From NCBI RefSeq assembly GCF_029478665.1, contig NZ_JARPQB010000043.1:1-46483 (forward strand): a stretch of DNA of 46,483 nt, given 5' to 3'. Positions 16,647 to 24,956 of this stretch are shown here, one piece after another. Both the position numbers and the translations under genes were made by a program. Every line of letters starts with the position of its first letter. Position 1 is the first letter of the stretch. The notes beneath the pieces were generated by a model. It was given only the letters and a program-made list of their open reading frames with translations, was not told where the DNA came from and made no database searches. The stretch comes from Pseudomonas entomophila (lineage in GTDB: Bacteria > Pseudomonadota > Gammaproteobacteria > Pseudomonadales > Pseudomonadaceae).

Positions 16647-17620
16647 GCCAGTGGTGCTCCCAGTTGTTCTGCGACTGCCTTCAGGCTATCGATCATGAAG
16701 TCCAGGGCTTCATTTCGCGTCAGGCTTTCGATACACGCTTGGCGGAAGGCTTGCTCGTCATCACCGCGCATCGCCGAGAGGAATGCCAGGGGCAGGATAA
16801 GGCCGTCCTTGATCAGGTCGGCTACATCGAACACCAACCCGCCACGGCGTGTCTTGCCATGCAGCACGGCAAGGCCGTGGGGCAAGCCAAGTACCCAAGT
16901 GGCCGTGGCGCCCAGGCCATAGGCGAGGTAGTTGCCATGGTCGAGAAAGCGATTGGCGGGGTCTGCGCCGCTGCCGCGCTTGGCACGGGTGAATTCACCG
17001 TAGCGGGTGGCATTGGCGGCGAGCTTGAACAGGCGTTTGGTCAGGCGGGCCTCTTCGGTCAACAACTCGTCGTGATTGCGGGCCTGCTCGACACGTGAGA
17101 GGGATTGGCCTAGCAGGTCATTGAGAGCGGAAGCATCAACGCTGAAGCCTGCCTTGTCGAATGATCGATTGCCGCACCATTGCTTGCCCAGGTAATCCAG
17201 GCGCAGGCGTTGGAACGCCTTCGCGGCGTCCAGGCGTTTTTCCGCGTCAAACCAGAATGAAACCCAGCGTTGCAGATACTCGGTGGGGCGATATTCGCTC
17301 TGGGGGGAGAACCAGGCGATATCGATGTCCACTTCGTTGGCGCTGAACAGCGGTGTGGCGCCGCTGCCGCAAAAGCCGACCAGCACGCCGGCACGGGCCA
17401 GTTCGCGCATGGCGGCCTGGGTGACCGAGGTACCGGTCCCTAGCAGCACGGTGGTGGTATTGGCGATGGGGATGTTCCAGTAAAGCGATTGCTTGCCGGC
17501 ATCGGTGACGTACTCGACCCGGCCGCCTTTTACCAGCACCCAGCAGTGCTGGAGGTAGTAGATGTTGGCTCGTTTGGAGTGGAGGATGCTTTTGAGGTCT
17601 GACGAGGGGATGCCTTCCAT
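16643..17620 (-). CDS. cas1: Cas1, type I-F spacer integrase
   Basis: 325 residues. It integrates new spacers at the leader end together with the Cas2 part of Cas3. The three metal ligands of the family are present: E190 (LTEEARLTK), H254 (AVLHGKT) and D268 (VFDVADLIKD, with D265 nearby). The N-terminus SDLKSILHSKRANIYYLQHC is the conserved Cas1f start, supporting the ATG at 17620 despite a poor ribosome binding site. It is the first gene of the cas block and is divergent from array 2. It overlaps cas3 by four bases. Confidence 0.97.
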   Translation of the reverse strand: MEGIPSSDLKSILHSKRANIYYLQHCWVLVKGGRVEYVTDAGKQSLYWNIPIANTTTVLLGTGTSVTQAAMRELARAGVLVGFCGSGATPLFSANEVDIDIAWFSPQSEYRPTEYLQRWVSFWFDAEKRLDAAKAFQRLRLDYLGKQWCGNRSFDKAGFSVDASALNDLLGQSLSRVEQARNHDELLTEEARLTKRLFKLAANATRYGEFTRAKRGSGADPANRFLDHGNYLAYGLGATATWVLGLPHGLAVLHGKTRRGGLVFDVADLIKDGLILPLAFLSAMRGDDEQAFRQACIESLTRNEALDFMIDSLKAVAEQLGAPLA

Positions 17621-17758
17621 GGTGGCCGTATGCTCGTGAGTGGATCGAGCTGGTGGTTATAGCTGAGTTGGAGGGCCACGTGCTTGTGGATTCTGTTGCG
17701 GGAGGATTCTGCCTTGCCGGGTGTGTTCGGGGGCAGGTAGGAGATTACGTATACCGCT

Positions 17759-17826
17759 GTGGGAGCGGGTTTGCCTGCGAATAAGGCAACGCGGTGTATG
17801 GCACCGGTTGCGCCGGTGTTCGCGGC
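17759..17826. repeat. REP-like unit in the cas1-array 2 gap
   Basis: GGGAGCGGGTTTGCCTGCGA followed by a GGCACCGGTTGCGCCGGTG stem. It is a diverged member of the REP family seen elsewhere in the window. Confidence 0.55.
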
Positions 17827-17888
17827 GGTTCGACGCCTCGACAAACCCGCCCACATGCACCTCGCCAGCCTCGGTAACAGCACTGTAC

Positions 17889-17933
17889 TTGTAGGAGCCG
17901 GCTTGCCGGCGAATGGGCCAGTGCGGCCAGCAC
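17889..17933. repeat. REP unit in the cas1-array 2 gap
   Basis: TTGTAGGAGCCGGCTTGCCG, then GGCGAATGGGCC and a GGCCAGTGCGGCC stem. Standard REP core in plus orientation. Confidence 0.65.
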
Positions 17934-17999
17934 AAGACAGTTGCTCCCATCGGGACCTGCTGAATCAATGGATTATGTGCTGGTACATGAGAGGAAGAC

Positions 18000-18132
18000 T
18001 GACCCTCTTTTTAGGGGAGTGAGGTTGGGCTATATAAATCAATTGGTTGCGGAGGTTGGCGGGAAAAGGGTGTTTGGGCGTCTCCGGTGGTTTTGGTTTT
18101 TTACGTCAATGAGTTAAGGTTTTTGGGCTCTA
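18000..18132 (+). promoter_or_regulatory. Leader of CRISPR array 2
   Basis: 133 nt beginning TGACCCTCTTTTT and ending TTTTTGGGCTCTA against the first repeat. It has the same length as leader 1 and aligns to it without gaps. A perfect IHF consensus AATCAATTGGTTG lies at 18037-18049, the same offset as in leader 1. GGGAAAAGGGT follows at the same position too. It is preceded by TATATAAAT at 18031, an AT-rich stretch. This should be the acquisition site and promoter region of array 2. Confidence 0.88.
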
Positions 18133-20143
18133 GTTCACTGCCGTGTAGGCAGCTCAGAAATTCTGCGGCGTCGAGTAGCCGAAGTTGGTGAATGTTCACT
18201 GCCGTGTAGGCAGCTCAGAAATATATCCCCGAGCAGGACGTGAATGGCTGGACGTTCACTGCCGTGTAGGCAGCTCAGAAAAAGCGTCGACGAGAAAATC
18301 GGCTTTCGGCGTGGTTCACTGCCGTGTAGGCAGCTCAGAAAATCATCAGGTCGTCAGGGTGCGGCAGCAGGAGGTTCACTGCCGTGTAGGCAGCTCAGAA
18401 ACCAGAGCCGGGAGCAGTATGGTTGGCACTAGAAGTTCACTGCCGTGTAGGCAGCTCAGAAATGGAGTGGAAGCCATCAGTCAGCGAGTACGCGGTTCAC
18501 TGCCGTGTAGGCAGCTCAGAAATTGCACACGCCCAGCGCCTGGATGCCCAGCTTGTTCACTGCCGTGTAGGCAGCTCAGAAAAACGCCATTTCAACGACA
18601 CCCGAAGCGCTCAAGTTCACTGCCGTGTAGGCAGCTCAGAAACAGGGGAATGGGGTCAGATTTCTTTCCAGGGGGTTCACTGCCGTGTAGGCAGCTCAGA
18701 AAAGGGCGAACAGCATCGCCAGCAGCCACAAGGCGTTCACTGCCGTGTAGGCAGCTCAGAAAAAGGACAACATGCAAGAGGTTCTTGGTTCTCTGTTCAC
18801 TGCCGTGTAGGCAGCTCAGAAATACGCGTTGAATGCCTGCTGGGCCTCGCGCAGGTTCACTGCCGTGTAGGCAGCTCAGAAAAGTAAGGGTGATCGGTCA
18901 AATCGGCCTCCATGGTTCACTGCCGTGTAGGCAGCTCAGAAAATCCTGCAGGAGCCAATCCCCGGCATCGCTCAGTTCACTGCCGTGTAGGCAGCTCAGA
19001 AATTGTCCAGCTCGCTGCGGATCGCGGACGGCAGGTTCACTGCCGTGTAGGCAGCTCAGAAAATTGAGCGTGTCGCTCAGCAGCTTGCCGTAGGGTTCAC
19101 TGCCGTGTAGGCAGCTCAGAAAAGCTCGCTGGCATCGCTGCCGTTGGCTTTGATGTTCACTGCCGTGTAGGCAGCTCAGAAATTGGGAAACGCTGGGCTT
19201 CAGCACGCCGCTGCGTTCACTGCCGTGTAGGCAGCTCAGAAATCGCCGGCCAGGTCTGCCGTCTTCACTTCGATGTTCACTGCCGTGTAGGCAGCTCAGA
19301 AAGTCAGCGACAGCGACGTAGAGCGATACATCGAGTTCACTGCCGTGTAGGCAGCTCAGAAAAAGGGCATGACCAACGCCCAGGTCGAGTATGTGTTCAC
19401 TGCCGTGTAGGCAGCTCAGAAATTGAGGGTGACGGAGGTCTTGCCCTGGGCGTCGTTCACTGCCGTGTAGGCAGCTCAGAAATGGATGATCAGGTTGCTC
19501 AGCCCATTCACTCCGTTCACTGCCGTGTAGGCAGCTCAGAAAATTGCCTGGAGCAAGATGGACGACATCGCATTGTTCACTGCCGTGTAGGCAGCTCAGA
19601 AATATGCGGAGAAGGTGCGTGACCAGCGGTTGGCGTTCACTGCCGTGTAGGCAGCTCAGAAATGGTGGGTCGATGCCGAATACGAGGCCTACGGGTTCAC
19701 TGCCGTGTAGGCAGCTCAGAAATTCCGGTTGGCCCCGTGGGCTGATGCTCTGTAGTTCACTGCCGTGTAGGCAGCTCAGAAAAGCTCAAGATGTACCGCG
19801 TGGTGAACGATACGGTTCACTGCCGTATAGGCAGCTCAGAAATGTAACGGTGATCTCGGTGATGTTCCGAGAGCGTTCACTGCCGTATAGGCAGCTCAGA
19901 AAAGGCAGCGCTTCAGGTGTTGCATAAGGGCGAAGTTCACTGCCGTATAGGCAGCTCAGAAAAACATGCTGCTGTATGCGCTAGGCGCCTCGGTGTTCAC
20001 TGCCGTATAGGCAGTTCAGAAACAGATCGGCATGCTGCTGAGCACGAAGGTTACGGTTTACTGCCGCATAGGCAGCTCAGAAAATCGGCGGTGGGCTTAC
20101 GCTGTTACCGCACATGTTCACTGCCGTATAGGCAGCCCAAATT
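18133..20143 (+). CRISPR. CRISPR array 2, type I-F, 34 repeats and 33 spacers, transcribed rightward
   Basis: 28-base repeats start at 18133, 18194 and then every 60 or 61 bases to 20116. The repeat is identical to that of array 1 (stem CTGCC-GTGTA-GGCAG). Spacers are 32 nt, except 33 nt at 18161-18193, 18402-18434 and 20023-20055. The leader is on the left, so the newest spacer is 18161-18193. From 19815 onward all six outermost repeats carry loop changes (GTATA, then GCATA), and the last ones carry further changes (19995, 20056, 20116), marking the old end. With array 1 the locus holds 59 spacers. Confidence 0.98.
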
Positions 20144-20175
20144 TCAAGGCGTTTGCAAGCAAGGCTGCGCCTCGC

Positions 20176-20203
20176 ATTCGCCAGCAAGGCTGGCTCCTAC
20201 AGG
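20176..20203. repeat. REP unit between array 2 and tRNA-Leu
   Basis: TTCGCCAGCAAGGCTGGCTC followed by CTACAGG. It is in opposite orientation to the REP at 7211-7250, so the CRISPR-Cas region is bracketed by REP units facing each other. Confidence 0.65.
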
Positions 20204-20232
20204 GTGAGAGGCGGGGGCTGGAAGCCGGGCAC

Positions 20233-20262
20233 AAAAAAACCGACCATAAGGTCGGTTTTTTC
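20233..20262 (-). terminator. Rho-independent terminator of tRNA-Leu
   Basis: Stem AACCGACC/GGTCGGTT with a four-base loop (ATAA on the plus strand), flanked by A-run and T-run on either side. It sits eight bases past the tRNA 3' end on the minus strand. It could also stop transcription arriving from array 2. Confidence 0.88.
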
Positions 20263-20269
20263 TGGATCT

Positions 20270-20354
20270 TGGTGCCCCGAGGGAGACTCGAACTCCCACT
20301 CCTTTCGAAAACGGATTTTGAATCCGCCGCGTCTACCAATTCCGCCATCAGGGC
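20270..20354 (-). tRNA. tRNA-Leu (anticodon CAA)
   Basis: Read on the minus strand, an 85-base gene from GCCCTGA to encoded CCA. The acceptor stem GCCCTGA/TCGGGGC pairs with one G-T wobble. The anticodon arm GCGGA-TTCAAAA-TCCGT gives anticodon CAA, decoding UUG. A long variable arm and the GGTAGA D-loop are typical of tRNA-Leu. The T-arm has GTTCGAGTC. It is a single gene between array 2 and queA and is transcribed away from queA. Confidence 0.95.
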
Positions 20355-20462
20355 TTGTGGCGCCGCAGTATAGAGAGGTCGCACAAGCCGGTCAATCGGC
20401 TTTCATGGTCAATTTTCACGCATTGGGCTAAACTTCCCGGCCCTGTCGAACCGAACATCATC

Positions 20463-21512
20463 ATGCGCGTCGCCGATTTCTCTTTCGAACTCCCTGACTC
20501 ACTCATCGCCCGCCACCCACTGGCCGAGCGCCACGGCAGCCGCCTGCTGGTGCTCGATGGCCCCAGCGGCGAGCTGGCCCACAAGCAGTTCACCGACCTG
20601 CTCGAGTACCTGCGCCCGGGCGACCTGATGGTGTTCAACAACACCCGGGTGATCCCGGCGCGGCTGTTCGGCCAGAAAGCCTCCGGCGGCAAGCTGGAAG
20701 TGCTGGTCGAGCGCGTGCTCGACAGCCACCGCGTGCTGGCCCACGTGCGCGCCAGCAAGGCGCTGAAAGAGGGCGCGCGGATTCTCATCGACGGCGGTGG
20801 CGAAGCTGAAATGGTCGCCCGCCACGACACGCTGTTCGAGCTGCGCTTCAGCGAAGAGGTGCTGCCGCTGCTTGAACGCGTCGGCCACATGCCGCTGCCG
20901 CCGTACATCGACCGCCCGGACGAAGGCGCCGACCGCGAGCGCTACCAGACCGTCTACGCCGAGCGCGCTGGCGCCGTGGCCGCGCCTACCGCCGGCCTGC
21001 ACTTCGACGAGGCGCTGCTGGAAAAGATCGCCGCCAAGGGCGTCGAGCGCGCCTTCGTCACCCTGCACGTGGGCGCGGGCACCTTCCAGCCGGTGCGGGT
21101 CGACAAGATCGAAGACCACACCATGCATAAAGAGTGGCTCGAAGTGAGCCAGGACGTGGTCGACGCGGTCGAGGCCTGCCGCGCCCGCGGTGGCCGGGTG
21201 ATCGCCGTGGGCACCACCAGCGTGCGCTCGCTGGAAAGCGCGGCGCGCGATGGCGTGCTCAAGGCGTTCAGCGGCGACACCGACATCTTCATCTTCCCGG
21301 GCCGGCCGTTCCACGTGGTTGACTGCCTGGTCACCAACTTCCACCTGCCGGAGTCCACGCTGCTGATGCTGGTCTCGGCCTTCGCCGGTTACCCCGAGAC
21401 CATGGCCGCCTACGCGGCGGCGGTCGAGCAGGGCTACCGCTTCTTCAGTTACGGTGATGCCATGTTCATCACCCGCAATCCGGCGCCACGCGGCCCAGAG
21501 GATCAAGCATGA
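20463..21512 (+). CDS. queA: S-adenosylmethionine:tRNA ribosyltransferase-isomerase
   Basis: 349 residues. It transfers and isomerises the ribosyl part of SAM onto preQ1 in tRNA, giving epoxyqueuosine, the penultimate step of queuosine synthesis. Family segments include MRVADFSFELPDSLIA at the start, LMVFNNTRVIPARLFG, AVAAPTAGLHFD, TLHVGAGTFQPVR and TNFHLPESTLLMLVSAF. The ATG at 20463 matches the family N-terminus; the frame open from 20355 overlaps the tRNA promoter and is rejected. Its stop overlaps an upstream in-frame ATG for tgt, indicating coupling of two queuosine genes. Confidence 0.97.
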   Translation: MRVADFSFELPDSLIARHPLAERHGSRLLVLDGPSGELAHKQFTDLLEYLRPGDLMVFNNTRVIPARLFGQKASGGKLEVLVERVLDSHRVLAHVRASKALKEGARILIDGGGEAEMVARHDTLFELRFSEEVLPLLERVGHMPLPPYIDRPDEGADRERYQTVYAERAGAVAAPTAGLHFDEALLEKIAAKGVERAFVTLHVGAGTFQPVRVDKIEDHTMHKEWLEVSQDVVDAVEACRARGGRVIAVGTTSVRSLESAARDGVLKAFSGDTDIFIFPGRPFHVVDCLVTNFHLPESTLLMLVSAFAGYPETMAAYAAAVEQGYRFFSYGDAMFITRNPAPRGPEDQA

Positions 21513-21526
21513 GTCGCACCTGTCGA

Positions 21527-22642
21527 ATGTCGTTCGAACTGCTGGCCACCGACGGCAAGGCCCGTCGCGGCCGGCTGACCTTCCCCCGTGGCACCGTCGA
21601 GACCCCGGCCTTCATGCCGGTGGGCACCTACGGCACGGTCAAGGGCATGCTGCCGCGCGACATCGAGGCCATCGGCGCCGAGATCATCCTCGGCAACACT
21701 TTCCACCTGTGGCTGCGCCCGGGCACCGAGGTCATCAAGAAACACAACGGCCTGCACGATTTCATGCAATGGAAGGGCCCTATCCTCACTGATTCCGGTG
21801 GCTTCCAGGTGTTCAGCCTGGGCGCCATGCGCAAGATCAAGGAGGAAGGCGTGACCTTCGCATCGCCCGTCGATGGTTCGAAAGTGTTCATGGGCCCGGA
21901 AGAGTCCATGCAGGTCCAGCGCGACCTGGGCTCGGACATCGTGATGATCTTCGACGAGTGCACGCCGTACCCGGCCGAGCACGACGTGGCGCGCACCTCC
22001 ATGGAGCTGTCACTGCGCTGGGCCCAGCGCTCGAAGAACGCCCACGGCGACAACACCGCGGCGCTGTTCGGCATCGTCCAGGGCGGTATGTATGAAGACC
22101 TGCGCATGCGCTCGCTGGAGGCGCTGGTCAACATCGACTTCGACGGCCTGGCCATCGGCGGCCTGTCGGTGGGCGAGCCCAAGCACGAGATGATCAAGGT
22201 GCTGGACTACCTGCCCGCGCAGATGCCGGCTGACAAACCTCGTTACCTTATGGGGGTAGGCAAGCCGGAGGATCTTGTAGAGGGTGTGCGCCGCGGCGTC
22301 GACATGTTCGACTGCGTGATGCCCACGCGCAATGCGCGCAACGGCCATCTGTTCGTCGATACCGGGGTGATCAAGATCCGCAACGCGTTCCATCGCCACG
22401 ATGATTCGCCGCTGGATCCGACCTGCGATTGCTACACCTGCACCAACTTCTCCCGCGCTTACCTGCACCACCTGGACAAGTGCGGCGAAATGTTGAGCAG
22501 CATGCTGAATACCATCCACAACTTGCGCCATTACCAGCGCTTGATGGCCGGTTTACGCGAGGCTATTCAACAGGGTAAATTGGCCGCCTTTGTCGACGCC
22601 TTCTACGCCAAGCGCGGGCTGCCTGTGCCGCCTTTGGACTGA
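21527..22642 (+). CDS. tgt: tRNA-guanine transglycosylase
   Basis: 371 residues. It swaps guanine for preQ1 at position 34 of tRNAs with GUN anticodons. TIM-barrel motifs include LTDSGGFQVFS, GIVQGG, GLAIGGLSVGEP and GVDMFDCVMPTRNARNG with the nucleophilic aspartate. A C-x-C-x2-C zinc site (CDCYTC) near the C-terminus is completed by a histidine. Two starts are possible. The ATG at 21527 gives the family N-terminus MSFELL; an ATG at 21509 overlaps the queA stop, has the better ribosome binding site (AGAGGA), and would add six residues. I prefer the conserved one with modest confidence. Confidence 0.95.
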   Translation: MSFELLATDGKARRGRLTFPRGTVETPAFMPVGTYGTVKGMLPRDIEAIGAEIILGNTFHLWLRPGTEVIKKHNGLHDFMQWKGPILTDSGGFQVFSLGAMRKIKEEGVTFASPVDGSKVFMGPEESMQVQRDLGSDIVMIFDECTPYPAEHDVARTSMELSLRWAQRSKNAHGDNTAALFGIVQGGMYEDLRMRSLEALVNIDFDGLAIGGLSVGEPKHEMIKVLDYLPAQMPADKPRYLMGVGKPEDLVEGVRRGVDMFDCVMPTRNARNGHLFVDTGVIKIRNAFHRHDDSPLDPTCDCYTCTNFSRAYLHHLDKCGEMLSSMLNTIHNLRHYQRLMAGLREAIQQGKLAAFVDAFYAKRGLPVPPLD

Positions 22643-22683
22643 CTGTTCGCACCCATTATTAGAAATTCCATTAGGAGAGCCCA

Positions 22684-23019
22684 ATGAGCTTCTTGATTCC
22701 CGCCGCCTACGCGGACGCTGCAGCCCCAGCCGCCGGCCCTGCCGGTACCGGCTTCGAGTGGATCTTCCTGGTCGGTTTCCTGGTCATCTTCTACCTGATG
22801 ATCTGGCGCCCGCAGGCCAAGCGCGCGAAAGAGCAGAAGAACCTGCTGAGCAACTTGCAAAAAGGTGACGAAGTTGTCACCAACGGCGGTATCGCCGGCA
22901 AGATCGTCAAGGTTTCCGATGACTTCGTGGTCCTGGAAGTGTCCGACAACGTCGAGCTGAAGTTCCAGAAGGGCGCCATTGCCGCGACCCTGCCAAAAGG
23001 TACGCTCAAGGCTATCTGA
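22684..23019 (+). CDS. yajC: Sec translocon accessory subunit YajC
   Basis: 111 residues. One membrane helix (about residues 23-42, FEWIFLVGFLVIFYLMIW) is followed by RPQAKRAKEQKNLLSNLQKGDEV, the YajC signature, and a small cytoplasmic domain. It forms a complex with SecD and SecF that helps the SecYEG channel during protein export. A TAGGAGA ribosome binding site precedes the ATG. It lies 41 bases after tgt, in the conserved tgt-yajC-secD-secF order. Confidence 0.96.
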   Translation: MSFLIPAAYADAAAPAAGPAGTGFEWIFLVGFLVIFYLMIWRPQAKRAKEQKNLLSNLQKGDEVVTNGGIAGKIVKVSDDFVVLEVSDNVELKFQKGAIAATLPKGTLKAI

Positions 23020-23042
23020 GTTACCGGTTTCATTTTTCCAGT

Positions 23043-23063
23043 CGGGGCGCGCAAAGCGCCCCG
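23043..23063. other. Perfect hairpin between yajC and secD
   Basis: CGGGGCGC-GCAAA-GCGCCCCG, an eight-base-pair stem with a five-base loop, centred 30 bases upstream of the secD ATG. There is no T-run, so it is more likely an mRNA stability or partial-attenuation element than a full terminator. Confidence 0.6.
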
Positions 23064-23083
23064 CGTCTTGAACGGGCGGCGTG

Positions 23084-24946
23084 ATGCTGAACAAATACCC
23101 TCTGTGGAAATACCTGCTGATCGTGGTGGTACTGGCGGTCGGCTTCATTTATTCCGCACCCAACCTCTACCCGGATGATCCGGCGGTGCAGATCAGCGGC
23201 GCCAGTTCCGCCCTGCATGTCAGCCAGGCCGACCTCGACCGCGTCACCAAGGCGCTGACCGATGCCGGCATCGCCGTCAAAGGCGGCAGCCTGGGCGTGA
23301 AGGGCAGTGCGCTGGTGCGCCTGACCAACCAGGAAGACCAGTTGCCGGCCAAGGATGTGGCGCGCAAGGCCCTGGGGGACGACTATGTCGTGGCCCTGAA
23401 CCTGGCCCAGACCACCCCGCAGTGGCTGCGCAGCCTGGGTGCCAGCCCGATGAAGCTGGGCCTGGACCTGTCCGGTGGTGTGCACTTCCTGCTGGAAGTG
23501 GACATGGACAAGGCCATGACGGCCCGCATGAAAGTCTACGAAGGCGAGGTCAAGACCTTGCTGCGCAAAGAGCGCGTCCGCTACCGCAGCCTGCCCCAGC
23601 AGGACGGCGGCATCATGCTGGGCTTCGCCGACGACGCTACCCGCGAGCAGGCACGTGCCCTGATCCGCAAGAATTTCAATGATTTCGACCTGACCACCAC
23701 CGAGCGCAACGAGCTCGCCGTGCTGCGTCTGGCGCTGACTCAGGCGAAAGTCGCCGAGATCCGCGAATACTCGATCAAGCAGAACCTGACCACCGTCCGC
23801 AACCGTGTCAACGAGCTGGGCGTGGCCGAGCCGCTGGTCCAGCGCCAGGGCGCCAACCGCATCGTGGTCGAGCTGCCGGGCGTGCAGGACACCGCCGAAG
23901 CCAAGCGTATCCTCGGCAAGACCGCCAACCTGGAGTTCCGCTTCGGCGCTGAACCCGGCGCGTCGAAAGCCACCACCGAAGTGTTCGAGTTCCGCGAAGG
24001 CGGCCGCTCCGCCGCGGTCGAGCGCGGCCTGATCATCACCGGTGACCAGGTCACCGACGCCCAGGCCAGCTTCGACGAACACGGTCGCCCACAGGTGAAC
24101 ATCCGTCTGGATGGCCACGGTGGCGAGCTGATGAGCCGTGCCACCCGTACCAACGTCGGGCGCAGCATGGCGGTGATCTTCATCGAGCAGAAGCCGGTCA
24201 CCCGCTACGTCAAGCAGACCGTCGACGGCGTCGAGAAAGAAGTCGCGGTGCAGACCTTCCAGGAAGAGAAGAAGATCATCAGCCTGGCGACCATCCAGTC
24301 GCCGCTGGGCAGCCAGTTCCGCATCACCGGCCTGAACGGCCAGGGCGAATCGTCCGAACTGGCCCTGCTGCTGCGTGCCGGTGGCCTGGCCGCGCCGATG
24401 TACTTCGCCGAAGAGCGCACCATCGGCCCAAGCCTGGGTGCCGACAACATCACCAAGGGTATCGACGCGTCCCTGTGGGGCATGCTGTTCGTCTCGCTGT
24501 TCATCATCGCCATCTACCGTGGCTTCGGTGTGCTGGCCACCATCGCCCTGGCGGGCAACATGGTCCTGCTGCTGGCGCTGATGTCGCTGCTAGGGGCCAC
24601 GCTGACGCTGCCGGGTATCGCCGGTATCGTGCTGACCATGGGTATGGCGGTGGACGCCAACGTGCTGATCTTCTCGCGTATCCGCGAAGAGATCGCCGCC
24701 GGCATGTCGGTGCAGCGCGCCATCCACGAAGGTTTCAACCGCGCCTACTCGGCGATCGTCGATGCCAACCTGACCACCTTGCTGGTCGGCGGTATCCTGT
24801 TCGCCATGGGTACCGGCCCGGTCAAGGGCTTCGCGGTCACCATGTCCCTCGGGATTTTCACCTCGATGTTCACCGCCGTCATGGTGACCCGTGCACTGGT
24901 CAACCTGACCTGTGGCGGGCGTGACATCAAGAAGCTGTGGGTTTGA
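23084..24946 (+). CDS. secD: Protein translocase subunit SecD
   Basis: 620 residues. An RND-type membrane protein that, with SecF, uses the proton motive force to complete export through SecYEG. The order is an N-terminal helix (LWKYLLIVVVLAVGFIYSAP), a large periplasmic P1 region including LGLDLSGGVHFLLEVD, then five helices at the C-terminus with GMAVDANVLIFSRIREE and an ending near GRDIKKLWV. The true start is taken as the ATG at 23084 (MLNKYPLWKY); a GTG codon directly before it would add one residue. It is followed by secF ten bases later. Confidence 0.97.
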   Translation: MLNKYPLWKYLLIVVVLAVGFIYSAPNLYPDDPAVQISGASSALHVSQADLDRVTKALTDAGIAVKGGSLGVKGSALVRLTNQEDQLPAKDVARKALGDDYVVALNLAQTTPQWLRSLGASPMKLGLDLSGGVHFLLEVDMDKAMTARMKVYEGEVKTLLRKERVRYRSLPQQDGGIMLGFADDATREQARALIRKNFNDFDLTTTERNELAVLRLALTQAKVAEIREYSIKQNLTTVRNRVNELGVAEPLVQRQGANRIVVELPGVQDTAEAKRILGKTANLEFRFGAEPGASKATTEVFEFREGGRSAAVERGLIITGDQVTDAQASFDEHGRPQVNIRLDGHGGELMSRATRTNVGRSMAVIFIEQKPVTRYVKQTVDGVEKEVAVQTFQEEKKIISLATIQSPLGSQFRITGLNGQGESSELALLLRAGGLAAPMYFAEERTIGPSLGADNITKGIDASLWGMLFVSLFIIAIYRGFGVLATIALAGNMVLLLALMSLLGATLTLPGIAGIVLTMGMAVDANVLIFSRIREEIAAGMSVQRAIHEGFNRAYSAIVDANLTTLLVGGILFAMGTGPVKGFAVTMSLGIFTSMFTAVMVTRALVNLTCGGRDIKKLWV

Positions 24947-24956
24947 GGGAGCTGCG

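Larger units (their letters stand above)
17621..17999. other. Intergenic region between cas1 and the array 2 leader
   Basis: No supportable gene. Two REP-like blocks (17759-17826 and 17889-17933) occupy the middle. A TATAAC sequence on the minus strand (plus coordinates 17656-17661) about 36 bases upstream of the cas1 ATG could be its -10 box, but a convincing -35 box is not visible. Short open frames here are REP-driven and do not resemble proteins. Confidence 0.5.

Noticed and set aside
20233..20354. A possible att site at the tRNA-Leu 3' end marking an integrated element.
   Set aside because: No second copy of the tRNA 3' segment is visible near the left border, and no integrase is present.
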